Below, in pieces: positions 9,800 through 17,134 of a stretch of DNA of 48,028 nt. The stretch spans positions 1 to 48,028 of the forward strand of contig CAYXGZ010000025.1 in the NCBI GenBank assembly GCA_964464755.1. The letters are read 5' to 3'. The translations under genes were made by a program, and so were the position numbers. The notes under the pieces are model-generated. The model made no database searches and was not told the origin of the DNA. It saw nothing but the letters and a program-made list of their open reading frames with translations. This DNA is from CAYXGZ01 sp964464755. GTDB taxonomy: Bacteria; Planctomycetota; MHYJ01; JACPRB01. Every line of letters starts with the position of its first letter. The stretch's first letter is position 1.

Positions 9800-10105
9800 A
9801 TGGCGGTCTGCCTGGAGTGCAAGGCCGACTACCTCCCCCACGTGACGACCTGCCCCGCGTGCGGCCGGCCGCTCGACGCCGCCCCGCCGGGCGAGCCCCC
9901 GCCCGCCGACTTCGTCACCATCCTCGAGGGCTGGCCCGGGACCATCGCGACGGCCCAGGCCACGCTCGAGGCCTCCGGGATCGTCACCCACCTCCTCGAC
10001 GAGCACTCCTGGAACGTCACCGGCATCCCCCGGGTCGCCCTCCAGGTCCCCGCCGACGACGCGGAGGCCGCCCGCCGGATCCTCGCCGGCGGGAAGCCGC
10101 CATAG
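9800..10105 (+). CDS. Small zinc-ribbon protein with DUF2007-like domain
   Basis: A 101-aa protein. The N-terminus has two Cys pairs (CLEC and CPAC, separated by 10 residues) typical of a zinc ribbon. The rest (FVTILEGWPGTIATAQATLEASGIVTHLLDE..., ending VPADDAEAARRIL) resembles the DUF2007 / signal-transducing-protein fold, whose function is unknown. It starts 2 nt after the ubiD stop with no Shine-Dalgarno and is presumably cotranscribed with ubiD. Confidence 0.75.
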   Translation: MAVCLECKADYLPHVTTCPACGRPLDAAPPGEPPPADFVTILEGWPGTIATAQATLEASGIVTHLLDEHSWNVTGIPRVALQVPADDAEAARRILAGGKPP

Positions 10106-10114
10106 GAGCTACCT

Positions 10115-10145
10115 TGAAAATTCGACATCCAATGTCGGATTTTCA
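10115..10145. promoter_or_regulatory. 31-bp palindrome, probable operator for the DUF4143 ATPase gene
   Basis: The 14-nt arms TGAAAATTCGACAT and ATGTCGGATTTTCA are inverted copies (one mismatch) around a CCA spacer. The palindrome ends 3 nt before the -10 box TATGCT at 10149, so a bound dimer would cover the -35 region. It is strikingly AT-rich for this genome. An operator is inferred; no regulator is identified, though the ATPase could be autoregulatory. Confidence 0.75.
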
Positions 10146-10148
10146 TGG

Positions 10149-10154
10149 TATGCT
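10149..10154 (+). promoter_or_regulatory. -10 box TATGCT, leaderless
   Basis: GGTATGCT ends exactly 7 nt before the GTG start of the DUF4143 ATPase at 10161. The upstream palindrome abuts it. Confidence 0.65.
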
Positions 10155-10160
10155 TTTCGC

Positions 10161-11324
10161 GTGAACGAGCGCCCCCTCCGCGCCCGCGAGCTGGCCTCCC
10201 TGCTCTCCCGGTTCCCCGCGGTCGCCCTGCTCGGGCCCCGCCAGTCGGGGAAGACCACGCTGGCGCGCCTCGTCGCCGCGGCCCGGCGCGGCCCCGTGCA
10301 CGCCTTCGACCTGGAGCGGCCTCGCGACGCCGCCCGCCTCGAGGACCCCGAGCTCGCCCTCTCCGGCCTCCGCGGCCTGGTCGTCCTCGACGAGGTCCAG
10401 CACCGCCCGGACCTCTTCCCCGTCCTGCGCGTCCTCTGCGACCGCCGCCCGCTCCCCGCCCGCTTCCTCGTCCTCGGCAGCGCCTCCCCGGAGCTGCTCC
10501 GCCAGGGCTCAGAGTCCCTCGCCGGCCGCCTCGCCCGCTACGACCTCGACGGGTTCACCCTCGACGAGGCCGGGCCCGCCCTCCTCCGGCGGCTCTGGTT
10601 CCGGGGCGGCCTCCCGCCCTCGTTCCTCGCCCGCTCGGACGCCGCGTCCGCGGAGTGGCGCCGGGAGTACGTCGCCGCCCTGGTCGAGCGGGACCTCCCG
10701 AAGCTCGGCATCCCCATCCCCCCGGGCTCCGCCCGCCGCTTCTGGACGATGGTGGCCCACTACCACGGGCAGACCTGGAACGCCTCCGAGATCGCCCGCT
10801 CGCTCGCGGTCTCCGACGCGACCGTCCGCCGCTACCTCGACCTGCTCGAGTCGGCCTTCCTCGTCCGCGTGCTCCGCCCCTGGCACGAGAACCTCTCGAA
10901 GCGGCAGGTCCGGGCCCCCAAGGTCTACGTCCGCGACGCCGGCCTGCTCCACACCCTCCTGGCGATCCCCTCCCCCGAGGACCTCGAGGGCCATCCCAAG
11001 CTCGGCGCCTCCTGGGAGGGCTTCGGGCTCGCCGAGGTCGTCCGCCGGCTCGGGGCCCGCCCCGACGAGTGCCACTTCTGGGCGACCCACGGCGGCGCGG
11101 AGCTCGACCTGCTCGTCGTCCGGGGAAAGCGCCGCCTCGGCTTCGAGTTCAAGCGCACCACCGCCCCCCGCGTCACCCCCTCGATGCGCACCGCCCTCCG
11201 CGACCTGCGCCTCGAGCGCCTCGACGTCCTCCACGCGGGCGCGGAGTCCTGGATGCTGGGACCCCGGATCCGGGCCCTCGCGCTCTCCCGGATCCTCGGG
11301 GAGCTCCGCCCCCTCGGCAGCTGA
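10161..11324 (+). CDS. AAA ATPase with C-terminal DUF4143
   Basis: A 387-aa P-loop ATPase. Walker A is GPRQSGKTT near residue 29 and Walker B is LVVLDEVQ near residue 78. An N-terminal AAA_14-type domain (AFDLERPRDAARL; LGSASPELLRQGSESLAGR) is followed by the DUF4143 region. That region has a winged-helix-like segment (WNASEIARSLAVSDATVRRYLDLLESAFLVR) and a nuclease-like end (GAELDLLVVRGKRRLGFEFKR). The last motif, D-x-x-V then E-F-K, resembles a PD-(D/E)XK core. The family is widespread and its biological role is unsettled; links to mobile or toxin-like elements have been proposed. The GTG start is fixed by the -10 box 7 nt upstream. Confidence 0.9.
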   Translation: MNERPLRARELASLLSRFPAVALLGPRQSGKTTLARLVAAARRGPVHAFDLERPRDAARLEDPELALSGLRGLVVLDEVQHRPDLFPVLRVLCDRRPLPARFLVLGSASPELLRQGSESLAGRLARYDLDGFTLDEAGPALLRRLWFRGGLPPSFLARSDAASAEWRREYVAALVERDLPKLGIPIPPGSARRFWTMVAHYHGQTWNASEIARSLAVSDATVRRYLDLLESAFLVRVLRPWHENLSKRQVRAPKVYVRDAGLLHTLLAIPSPEDLEGHPKLGASWEGFGLAEVVRRLGARPDECHFWATHGGAELDLLVVRGKRRLGFEFKRTTAPRVTPSMRTALRDLRLERLDVLHAGAESWMLGPRIRALALSRILGELRPLGS

Positions 11325-11344
11325 CAAACCGCCCGCCCGCGGGG

Positions 11345-11350
11345 TATCCT
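11345..11350 (+). promoter_or_regulatory. -10 box TATCCT, leaderless
   Basis: GGGTATCCT ends exactly 7 nt before GTG 11357, in the 32-nt gap after the DUF4143 ATPase gene. No Shine-Dalgarno is present. Confidence 0.6.
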
Positions 11351-11356
11351 CTCCCC

Positions 11357-12316
11357 GTGGACCTCTTCACCCTCGTCCTGCAGGACGACGTCGCCGTGGA
11401 CCCCCGCGTCTTCGGCCCGATCGTCGCCGATGCCCTCGGCATGAACCGCATCGAGGCGCGGATCCTCGTGAAGAAGTCCCGCGGCATCTTCCTCGAGGAC
11501 GTCCCCGAGGAGCCCGCGCGCAAGGTCTCGGCCGCGCTCGAGGCCGCCGGCGCGCCGAACTGGTGCGTCCCCAACGACCGCCTCCCCGTGCTCCCGGCGC
11601 CGCGCAAGGTCTCGCTCTTCGAGCGCGACTCCGCCGCGCTCAAGTTCCGGAGTTCCGGCGCCGAGGGCGCCCCGGGCGCCATCCCCTGGACGCACGTGGG
11701 CGTCGTCTCGATCGGCGCCGTCGCCCTGCCCGCCTACCAGGACCACTACGCGGGCATCAAGTTCGAGCACATGCCCTCGCTGCACGCGATGAAGGACGAC
11801 CCCTCCGCCCGGGAGCTGCTCCGCGAGAAGGTCATGCTCCGGATGTCGGACCCGGGGATCCGCCCCGGCGCCGACGAGGGCCCCCGCCGCAAGGCGGACG
11901 ACCGCGCGTACTGGGAGGAGTTCCAGAAGAAGAATTTCAAGAAGGTGCGGGCCTACGCCGACGTCGTCGCCGCCGACGCCTCGGACTGGATCCGCACCAC
12001 GCTCGACGTCGTGGCCTGGGTCCACGAGCCGGGCGGCGTGAAGTTCGGCGAGGCCTACGGCTTCACGTACCTCGCCGCCGAGCTGGCGCGCCGCGCGCCG
12101 GCCGCCCACACCGCCCTGAGCTGGAAGTTCGTCCCCGGGGCCGATATAACCCCCTGGGTTTTCCCCACCGAGGAAGAATTCAACCGGTACACCACGTGGC
12201 ACGCCTACCGCAACGCCCTCGCCGCTACGTCGTCGCCCTCACCGGCGCCTCCGGCGCCGCCTACGGACGGCGGCTCCTCGAGCAGCTCGCCGGCACCGGC
12301 GCCCTCGTCCACCTGA
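11357..12316 (+). CDS. Conserved-looking protein of unknown function
   Basis: A 319-aa protein that I do not recognise. Residues 1-75 (VDLFTLVLQDDVAVDPRVFG..., then IEARILVKKSRGIFLEDVP) look like a small alpha/beta domain, possibly with ribosomal L7/L12-like or ACT-like topology. The rest is soluble with no signal peptide or catalytic motif. The GTG start is supported by a -10 box ending 7 nt upstream. The C-terminus is odd: the last ~40 codons run 121 bp into ubiX and read as low-complexity Ser/Pro/Ala, which looks like read-through after loss of an earlier stop or a base error near 12200. Confidence 0.7.
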   Translation: MDLFTLVLQDDVAVDPRVFGPIVADALGMNRIEARILVKKSRGIFLEDVPEEPARKVSAALEAAGAPNWCVPNDRLPVLPAPRKVSLFERDSAALKFRSSGAEGAPGAIPWTHVGVVSIGAVALPAYQDHYAGIKFEHMPSLHAMKDDPSARELLREKVMLRMSDPGIRPGADEGPRRKADDRAYWEEFQKKNFKKVRAYADVVAADASDWIRTTLDVVAWVHEPGGVKFGEAYGFTYLAAELARRAPAAHTALSWKFVPGADITPWVFPTEEEFNRYTTWHAYRNALAATSSPSPAPPAPPTDGGSSSSSPAPAPSST

Positions 12317-12840
12317 TCGCCAGCGGGGCCGCCGCCAAGGTCGCCGAGCACGAGCTCGGGATCCGGCTCGACCCCCGCGACGGGGCCGCGTCCGTCCGCG
12401 CCCTGCTCGGGCGGGAGGCCGACAACGTCGAGTGGCACGCGCTCGACGAGGTCGAGGCGAGCATCTCCTCGGGCTCCTACGCGCACGACGGCATGGCCGT
12501 CGTCCCCTGCTCGATGGGCACCCTGGCCCGCATCGCGCACGGATACTCCTCGAACCTCGTGGAACGCGCGGCGGACGTCTGCCTCAAGGAGCGGCGGCGG
12601 CTGGTCGTGGTCCCGCGCGAGACGCCCTACTCGCTCGTGCACCTGCGCAACATGACGGCGCTCACGGAGGCCGGCGGGATCGTGCTGCCCGCCTCGCCCG
12701 GGCTCTACGCGAGGTCGGATTCCGTCGAGCGGCTCGTGGACTTCATCGTCTCCCGCATCCTCGACCACCTCGGCGTCCCGAACGACCTCATGCAGCGCTA
12801 CGGCGAGCCGGTCCGCCGGCGGCATCCCGAAGAGGAGTGA
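12196..12840 (+). CDS. ubiX: UbiX-family flavin prenyltransferase
   Basis: A 214-aa enzyme that prenylates FMN to make the cofactor of UbiD enzymes. Motifs are VALTGASGAAYGRRLL (FMN-binding N-terminus), VPCSMGTLARIAHGYSSNLV, and RRLVVVPRETPYS-VHLRNM (prenyl phosphate and FMN contacts). GTG 12196 is the only canonical in-frame start close enough to the conserved RYVVALTGASG, and it leaves 9 residues ahead of it. It overlaps the preceding gene by 121 bp in another frame and has no -10 box at the usual distance, so it probably depends on upstream transcription. It pairs functionally with ubiD at 8352. Confidence 0.93.
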   Translation: MARLPQRPRRYVVALTGASGAAYGRRLLEQLAGTGALVHLIASGAAAKVAEHELGIRLDPRDGAASVRALLGREADNVEWHALDEVEASISSGSYAHDGMAVVPCSMGTLARIAHGYSSNLVERAADVCLKERRRLVVVPRETPYSLVHLRNMTALTEAGGIVLPASPGLYARSDSVERLVDFIVSRILDHLGVPNDLMQRYGEPVRRRHPEEE

Positions 12841-12860
12841 CCGCCCGCGCCGCGACCGGG

Positions 12861-12866
12861 TAGAAT
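12861..12866 (+). promoter_or_regulatory. -10 box TAGAAT, leaderless
   Basis: GGGTAGAAT ends exactly 7 nt before ATG 12873, in the 32-nt gap after ubiX. Confidence 0.62.
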
Positions 12867-12872
12867 CTGGGC

Positions 12873-13268
12873 ATGAAGGTCACCCTCCTCCTCGCCGAGG
12901 CCGCGACGAACCACCCCGACGGCACGGTCAGCATGCTCCGCGCGGGCATCCAGCGACTCTGGAGCGCCAAGCTCCCCGCGTCGCTCAGCGGCTCGCTGGT
13001 CGTGCGCATCGAGACCGACCTCGCCGAGGGCGGGACGGACCACGAGTTCACGCTGCGGGTGCTCGACGAGGACGGGCGCGACGTGATCCCCAAGCTGCCC
13101 GGCAAGTTCTCCGTCCCCGCGGGCGGCGGCAACATCAACCTCGTGATCAACTTCCAGTGCCAGTTCCCCTCGCACGGCACCTTCGGCTTCCACGTCAACC
13201 TCGACCGCCAGCTGCAGGACAGCTGGAAGCTCGTCGTCTCCCCGCCCCCGCACCCCGAGAACCGCTGA
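12873..13268 (+). CDS. DUF6941-like protein
   Basis: A 131-aa soluble protein of the type MKVTLLLAEAATNHPDGTVSML..., followed by alternating beta strands (LVVRIETDLAE; FTLRVLDEDGRDVIP; INLVINFQ; GTFGFHVNLD). This matches my recollection of the small beta-sandwich DUF6941 family, whose function is unknown. No signal peptide. The start is fixed by a -10 box 7 nt upstream. Confidence 0.7.
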   Translation: MKVTLLLAEAATNHPDGTVSMLRAGIQRLWSAKLPASLSGSLVVRIETDLAEGGTDHEFTLRVLDEDGRDVIPKLPGKFSVPAGGGNINLVINFQCQFPSHGTFGFHVNLDRQLQDSWKLVVSPPPHPENR

Positions 13269-13302
13269 TCCGCGGGGGCGCGGGCGCCCGCCCGGCCCGT
13301 CC

Positions 13303-13458
13303 GGGGACCGCCTGGAGGCCCTCGGGGCGGGGTATACTCGGGGTCGATGGGCTTGCCAGATCAAGTCGCTTCGGTTTTTAAGGCGAGATACCCGGCCCTT
13401 CCCACTTCACCTGTTCCCGTCCCAGCGCCCGAATCGACCTTCGTTTGGGCTATCTTCG
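13303..13458 (+). repeat. Imperfect direct repeat, copy A
   Basis: This segment resembles 14274-14430 (copy B), about 970 bp downstream. Both contain GGACCGCC, then GGGCGGGGTATACTCGGG, TCGATG, ACTTCGGTT or GCTTCGGTT, and CCTTCGTNTGG-CTATCT-CGAA. Copy A spans the promoter and the first ~38 codons of the lipoprotein-like gene at 13347. Confidence 0.7.
13333..13338 (+). promoter_or_regulatory. -10 box TATACT
   Basis: GGGTATACT ends 9 nt before ATG 13347, predicting a leader of about 2 nt. The same sequence recurs in repeat copy B at 14304. Confidence 0.55.
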
Positions 13459-14186
13459 AACGGATCAACCCGATAGGCACTCGCAACGGAGGCCTGGTTT
13501 GGGTCTTCCTCCTGGCAGGCTGCGCCGCACCTCCTGCAGTCGCCCCACCGACCGCGGCCGCGACGCTCGCGCGCATCGAAGAGAATCTCGCCAACGCCCG
13601 GGAACTCGCGGTGCGATTCCGACCGCATCGAACGCCTGACGCGTCGCACCCGGGGGTGTTCAAGATCCGGGGACAGGACCAGTTCCTTCTGAGAATGGAC
13701 CACGACGGCCTTTGCCTGATCAGCGACGGAAAGAACGCCGTGCTCCAGGATCGGAAGGTCAGGTATTGGGGGGACCGCCCCGTGGAGCCCGGGGCCGCCC
13801 GGCATACCTTGGGGCTCCTGACGCGATTCCCCTATCCACTAGAACTGTTCTTGCTCATCCACCTGGAGACCATGCTCGAAATCGAGAACGGCTGCTGGAA
13901 CTTCTTCAGGATCTCGGAGGTTTGCTTCGGCGATTCCGGAGAGTCGGAGCCCTCCTTGGAGTACACCGTGTCGTACACCTTCAAAGGCACCACGGATCGA
14001 TTCCACGTGCGGCTCTGGTTCGACCGCGAGCAGTTCCTCCCCGTCCGCAAGGCGACCCGCCGGATCTCGGGGGATCCTCTGGCCGAATTCGAAGAGACCT
14101 ACGACGTCGATTTGGCTCCGCGCCTGGCGGATGGGGACTTCGAGATTCCGCCGGATCCCATGGAAACGGAGTTTCAACGGAAGTGA
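13347..14186 (+). CDS. LolA-like exported or lipid-anchored protein, start uncertain
   Basis: A 279-aa frame. A lipobox-like stretch LVWVFLLAGC falls at residues 51-60, too deep for a normal signal peptide. The body has a LolA/LolB-type pattern: ATLARIEENLANARELAVRF, then FKIRGQDQFLLRMDHDGLCLISDGKNAVLQDRKV and later VRLWFDREQFLPVRKATR. LolA-fold proteins carry lipoproteins or bind lipids. The ATG at 13347 has a -10 box, but the first ~38 codons lie in a repeat. No ATG, GTG or TTG exists between 13440 and 13494; GGAGG at 13488-13492 precedes an in-frame CTG (13494) too closely to be convincing. The base composition is less GC-rich than its neighbours, suggesting transfer. Confidence 0.6.
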   Translation: MGLPDQVASVFKARYPALPTSPVPVPAPESTFVWAIFERINPIGTRNGGLVWVFLLAGCAAPPAVAPPTAAATLARIEENLANARELAVRFRPHRTPDASHPGVFKIRGQDQFLLRMDHDGLCLISDGKNAVLQDRKVRYWGDRPVEPGAARHTLGLLTRFPYPLELFLLIHLETMLEIENGCWNFFRISEVCFGDSGESEPSLEYTVSYTFKGTTDRFHVRLWFDREQFLPVRKATRRISGDPLAEFEETYDVDLAPRLADGDFEIPPDPMETEFQRK

Positions 14187-14273
14187 TGTCGGTCGCACGG
14201 TGGACTGGATCGGTTCAAGTTCTGGAAGTAGCTCAAGGGAACTTCGAATTCTAGCCGGGAAGGGCCGGCGATC

Positions 14274-14430
14274 GAGGACCGCCCCACGGCCCTCCGGGCG
14301 GGGTATACTCGGGTTCGATGACCGTGTCCGACAAGGCCACTTCGGTTCACCAGGCAGGGTCCCCCTCCCTACCCGTGACTCCAGGCCGGATCCCGCCGCC
14401 CGGATCGGCCTTCGTATGGCCTATCTCCGA
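14274..14430 (+). repeat. Imperfect direct repeat, copy B
   Basis: Second copy of the 13303-13458 segment, including an identical GGGCGGGGTATACTCGGG block, but not followed by an intact gene. Confidence 0.7.
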
Positions 14431-14442
14431 AGCCCGAAAGCC

Positions 14443-14502
14443 GGAAAGCCCGAGAGCCCGAGAGCCAGCTGGCTTTCCCGCATTCTGGCTCTCCCGCTTT
14501 CC
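14443..14502. repeat. Imperfect hairpin repeat
   Basis: The arms GGAAAGCCCGAGAGCC (14443-14458) and GGCTCTCCCGCTTTCC (14487-14502) pair at 14 of 16 positions. The loop holds a perfect 12-bp palindrome AGCCAGCTGGCT (14463-14474). It lies ahead of the convergent apbE 3' end and may act as a terminator-like or intergenic palindromic element. Confidence 0.6.
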
Positions 14503-14566
14503 TGCTGTCCTTACCCCACCCTCGCGAACGTCACCACGGCCTTCGCCACCAGCTTCTTTCTCCTGA

Positions 14567-15589
14567 TCATCGCGGCCTCAGCCCCTTAGTCATCGTGACC
14601 GCCCCGTCCGCCGCGACGAAGACCGCCGAGACGCCCTCGAGGGACTCCACCAGCTTCAGGCCCTCGACCGGGCCCAGCACGAACAGCCCCGTCGCCAGCG
14701 CGTCGGCGAACCCGAGCACCGGCGCCACGACCGTCACGCTCTGGCAGAGCTCCGCGGGATAGCCCGTCCGCGGGTCGATGATGTGGCAGTACCGCTTCCC
14801 GTCCTTCTCGAAGTACCGCTCGTAGTCCCCGGACGTGGACACCCCCGCGTTCGACACCGGCAGCACCGCGAGCGTCGCGCCCTTCGTCCGCGGGTGCGCG
14901 ATCCCGATGTCCCAGGGCCGCCCGTCCTTCCGGCCGATCGCCAGCACGTCGCCGCTCATGTCGATGACCCCGTCCCGGATCCCGAGCGCCTTCATCTTCT
15001 CCATCGCCAGGTCCGCCGCGTAGCCCGGCGCGATCGCCCCCAGGCCGATGCGCATCCCCGGCTTCTCGAGGAACACGGTCCGCGCCGCCGGATCCAGCCG
15101 GATCCCCCTCCACCCCACGTTCGCCAGCGACGCCGCGACCTCCTCCGGCGTCGGGATCCGCGGGTCGGGCGCCCTCCAGTTCCAGAGCTTCCCCGCGCCG
15201 GCGAAGCTGATGTCGAAGGCGCCCCCCGTGAGCTCGCTGACCTTGAGGCAGCGGTCCACGAGGAAGTAGAGCTCCGGCGGGCAGGCCACGGGCCGCACGC
15301 CCGCCGCCTTGTTGATGTCCATCAGCGGGCTGTCCGGCTTCCAGTCCGTCATCATCCGGTCCAGCCGCTCCAGCTCCTCGCGCGCGGCCGCCACGGCCCG
15401 CTCCGCGTCCCGCTCCGGCCCGATCGCCTCGATCGCGCAGGACGAGCCCATGATCGTGCCCGTCCAGCGCACGGACCGGACCGCGGGCGCGGAGTCCCGG
15501 GGCCACTCGACGGGCGCGGCGGGCGCGCCCCCGCAGCCCGCGAGGAGCAGCAGCGCGACGCGGCTAAGGAGCGGGGATCTTCTTGCCAC
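14567..15589 (-). CDS. apbE: FAD:protein FMN transferase, ApbE family lipoprotein
   Basis: A 340-aa enzyme that transfers FMN from FAD to Thr/Ser of extracytoplasmic redox proteins. It has a lipobox LLLAGC (Cys19), so it is anchored at the outer face of the inner membrane. Family motifs are MTDWKPDSPLMDINKAAG, GGAFDISFAG, GVSTSGDYERYF, CHIIDPRTGYP and ADALATGLFVLG. The GTG start overlaps the tlpA-like gene by 26 bp, so translation is coupled. It is the last gene of the MFS-DUF4266-DUF3570-TlpA-ApbE operon. No FMN-bind domain protein is encoded nearby, so its flavinylation target is unknown. Confidence 0.95.
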   Translation of the reverse strand: MARRSPLLSRVALLLLAGCGGAPAAPVEWPRDSAPAVRSVRWTGTIMGSSCAIEAIGPERDAERAVAAAREELERLDRMMTDWKPDSPLMDINKAAGVRPVACPPELYFLVDRCLKVSELTGGAFDISFAGAGKLWNWRAPDPRIPTPEEVAASLANVGWRGIRLDPAARTVFLEKPGMRIGLGAIAPGYAADLAMEKMKALGIRDGVIDMSGDVLAIGRKDGRPWDIGIAHPRTKGATLAVLPVSNAGVSTSGDYERYFEKDGKRYCHIIDPRTGYPAELCQSVTVVAPVLGFADALATGLFVLGPVEGLKLVESLEGVSAVFVAADGAVTMTKGLRPR

Positions 15590-15989
15590 GGTAGCTGATC
15601 GTACCGCCGCGCTCGACCTTCACGAAGGTCGGCGTGGACTGGATCCCGTACGCCGCCGCCACCGGGCCCGAGTCCACCAGCACCGGGTAGGCCGCCCCCG
15701 TCCGCTGGATGAACTCCCGGACCCGCTCCGCGGGGTCCCCCGTGCAGACGGCGACCACCGGCAGCTTCGTCCTCAGCTCGTTCAGGTGCGGGACCTCCGC
15801 CTGGCAGGATTCGCACCACGCCGTCTGGAACACCAGGAGCACCGGCCCCTCGGCCCAGAGCGCGGCCCCCGCGACGGGCTTGCCGGCGGGATCCGGGAGC
15901 GCGAAGTCGGGCGCCTTCCCTCCGGAGGCGAGGCCGGGCGAGGCGCAGCCGACGAGGACGAGGATCGAGGCGAAGAGGACGGGTCTCAT
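15564..15989 (-). CDS. TlpA/ResA-like thioredoxin lipoprotein
   Basis: A 141-aa periplasmic thioredoxin-fold protein with lipobox LVLVGC (Cys15). The active site is WCESC (Cys59, Cys62) inside LLVFQTAWCESCQAEVPHLNEL, typical of AhpC/TSA-Redoxin TlpA-type reductases. The cis-Pro region is seen in GIQSTPTFVKV. It probably reduces disulfides of a partner, plausibly the Cys-x-Cys tail of the DUF4266 lipoprotein in the same operon (inference). Its ATG shares one base with the DUF3570 stop (TGATG), and its 3' end overlaps apbE by 26 bp. Confidence 0.92.
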   Translation of the reverse strand: MRPVLFASILVLVGCASPGLASGGKAPDFALPDPAGKPVAGAALWAEGPVLLVFQTAWCESCQAEVPHLNELRTKLPVVAVCTGDPAERVREFIQRTGAAYPVLVDSGPVAAAYGIQSTPTFVKVERGGTISYRGKKIPAP

Positions 15990-17134
15990 CAGAACCTCCA
16001 GAGGTAACCGGTGATCACGCTGAACGCGTCCAGGCCGTCGCTGCGCATCGTGACGTCGAAGCCGATGTCGAACTCCATGCCCTCCCTCAGGAAGGGCGCC
16101 TTCAGGATCACCGCCATCAGCCCGAACGTGTGGCTCGAGAACGCGTCGAGGTCGCTGTCCTGGGTGCGGAGCGTCGGGACGACCGTCCCGCCCTCGTCGA
16201 CGAAGTCGTCCACCGCGGTCTGCGTGTGGAAGCGGTACTTCGGCTCGAGGATGAGCGCCCCCGGCAGCAGCTCCCAGAACGCTCGCAGCTCGACGTTGAT
16301 CGCCGTCGCGCCCCAGTCGTCGAGGTAGAAGCCCAGGCCCGGCTCGACCGCGAGGTTCTCAGAGATCAAGTGCCGGATCTTCGCGAACATGTTGTGCCGG
16401 ATCCGGCTGTCGGGCAGCTCCTCGGTCACCTCGGTGCCCGCGACCTTCACGGAGTTGTAGGGCGTCTGCAGCCAGCCGTCCTGCAGCGTCAGGTCGTAGT
16501 TGAAGGACCCGACCGTCCTCGGTCCGATCACGTGGGTCCAGCCGATCCCGGGGCTGATCGACGTGCGCACGTCGTTGCCCTCGCTGAGGCCGGTGAAGCG
16601 GATCAGGTCGAGCGTGTCGTGGTACCACGACGCCTTGACCACGATCGTGTCGTTGCGGGACGGGGAGTCCCAGACGATCCGGCCGTACGCCCCGCGCGAC
16701 TGGTAGTCGTACTCGTTGGAGAGCGTGATCCCGAAGCCGAGGCCGACCTGGTCCGACCAGGCGTAGAAGGCCGAGACGTCGCCGCCGGCGTACTTGTCGC
16801 CCGACGCCCCCGACTGGTAGCCCGCCGGGAAGCGGTTGTCGTGGTCCACCGACGCGGCGGTGATCACGTCGCTCTGGAACTTGAACGTGCCGGTCCACTT
16901 CTCGCCGAACGACTTCGACACGAGGAACATCGGCTCGAGGACGGTCATGTCCTCCTCGAGGTTCGGGTTGCCCCCGCCGTCGGTCTGGTCGTAGAAGTTG
17001 AAGGCCATGCGCACGAAGTCGCGGGAGGTCGAGGCGCGGGCCTTTTCCGGCCCGGGGAGCGGCGCCGGGGTCCCCTCCTGCGCCGACGCGGGGAGCGCGC
17101 CGAGCAGGCACGCGAGGAGCGCTAGTTGCCGCAT
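15989..17134 (-). CDS. DUF3570 protein, predicted outer-membrane beta-barrel
   Basis: A 381-aa protein with signal peptide MRQLALLACLLGALPASA. The body alternates amphipathic beta strands and ends in YLWRF, the C-terminal aromatic signature of outer-membrane barrels. Segments such as LSNEYDYQSRGAYGRI and DGWLQTPYNSVKV match my memory of DUF3570. The frame is open well upstream, but ATG 17134 is preferred because it gives a clean signal peptide. It lies inside the last codons of the DUF4266 gene. SGASGD near residue 88 loosely resembles ApbE target motifs, though I do not regard it as evidence. A role as a pore, or as a partner of the small lipoprotein, is inferred. Confidence 0.85.
   Translation of the reverse strand: MRQLALLACLLGALPASAQEGTPAPLPGPEKARASTSRDFVRMAFNFYDQTDGGGNPNLEEDMTVLEPMFLVSKSFGEKWTGTFKFQSDVITAASVDHDNRFPAGYQSGASGDKYAGGDVSAFYAWSDQVGLGFGITLSNEYDYQSRGAYGRIVWDSPSRNDTIVVKASWYHDTLDLIRFTGLSEGNDVRTSISPGIGWTHVIGPRTVGSFNYDLTLQDGWLQTPYNSVKVAGTEVTEELPDSRIRHNMFAKIRHLISENLAVEPGLGFYLDDWGATAINVELRAFWELLPGALILEPKYRFHTQTAVDDFVDEGGTVVPTLRTQDSDLDAFSSHTFGLMAVILKAPFLREGMEFDIGFDVTMRSDGLDAFSVITGYLWRF

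Larger units (their letters stand above)
14187..14566. other. 380-nt gap with repeat copy B and a hairpin
   Basis: No convincing gene. It holds repeat copy B (14274-14430) with its own TATACT -10 box at 14304-14309, followed 9 nt later by ATG 14318. The 82-codon frame from that ATG is Pro/Ser-rich and partly runs through a hairpin repeat. It resembles the 5' end of the gene at 13347 only at scattered positions (TSV, FVW-I-E). It looks like the remnant of a duplication. Confidence 0.55.
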
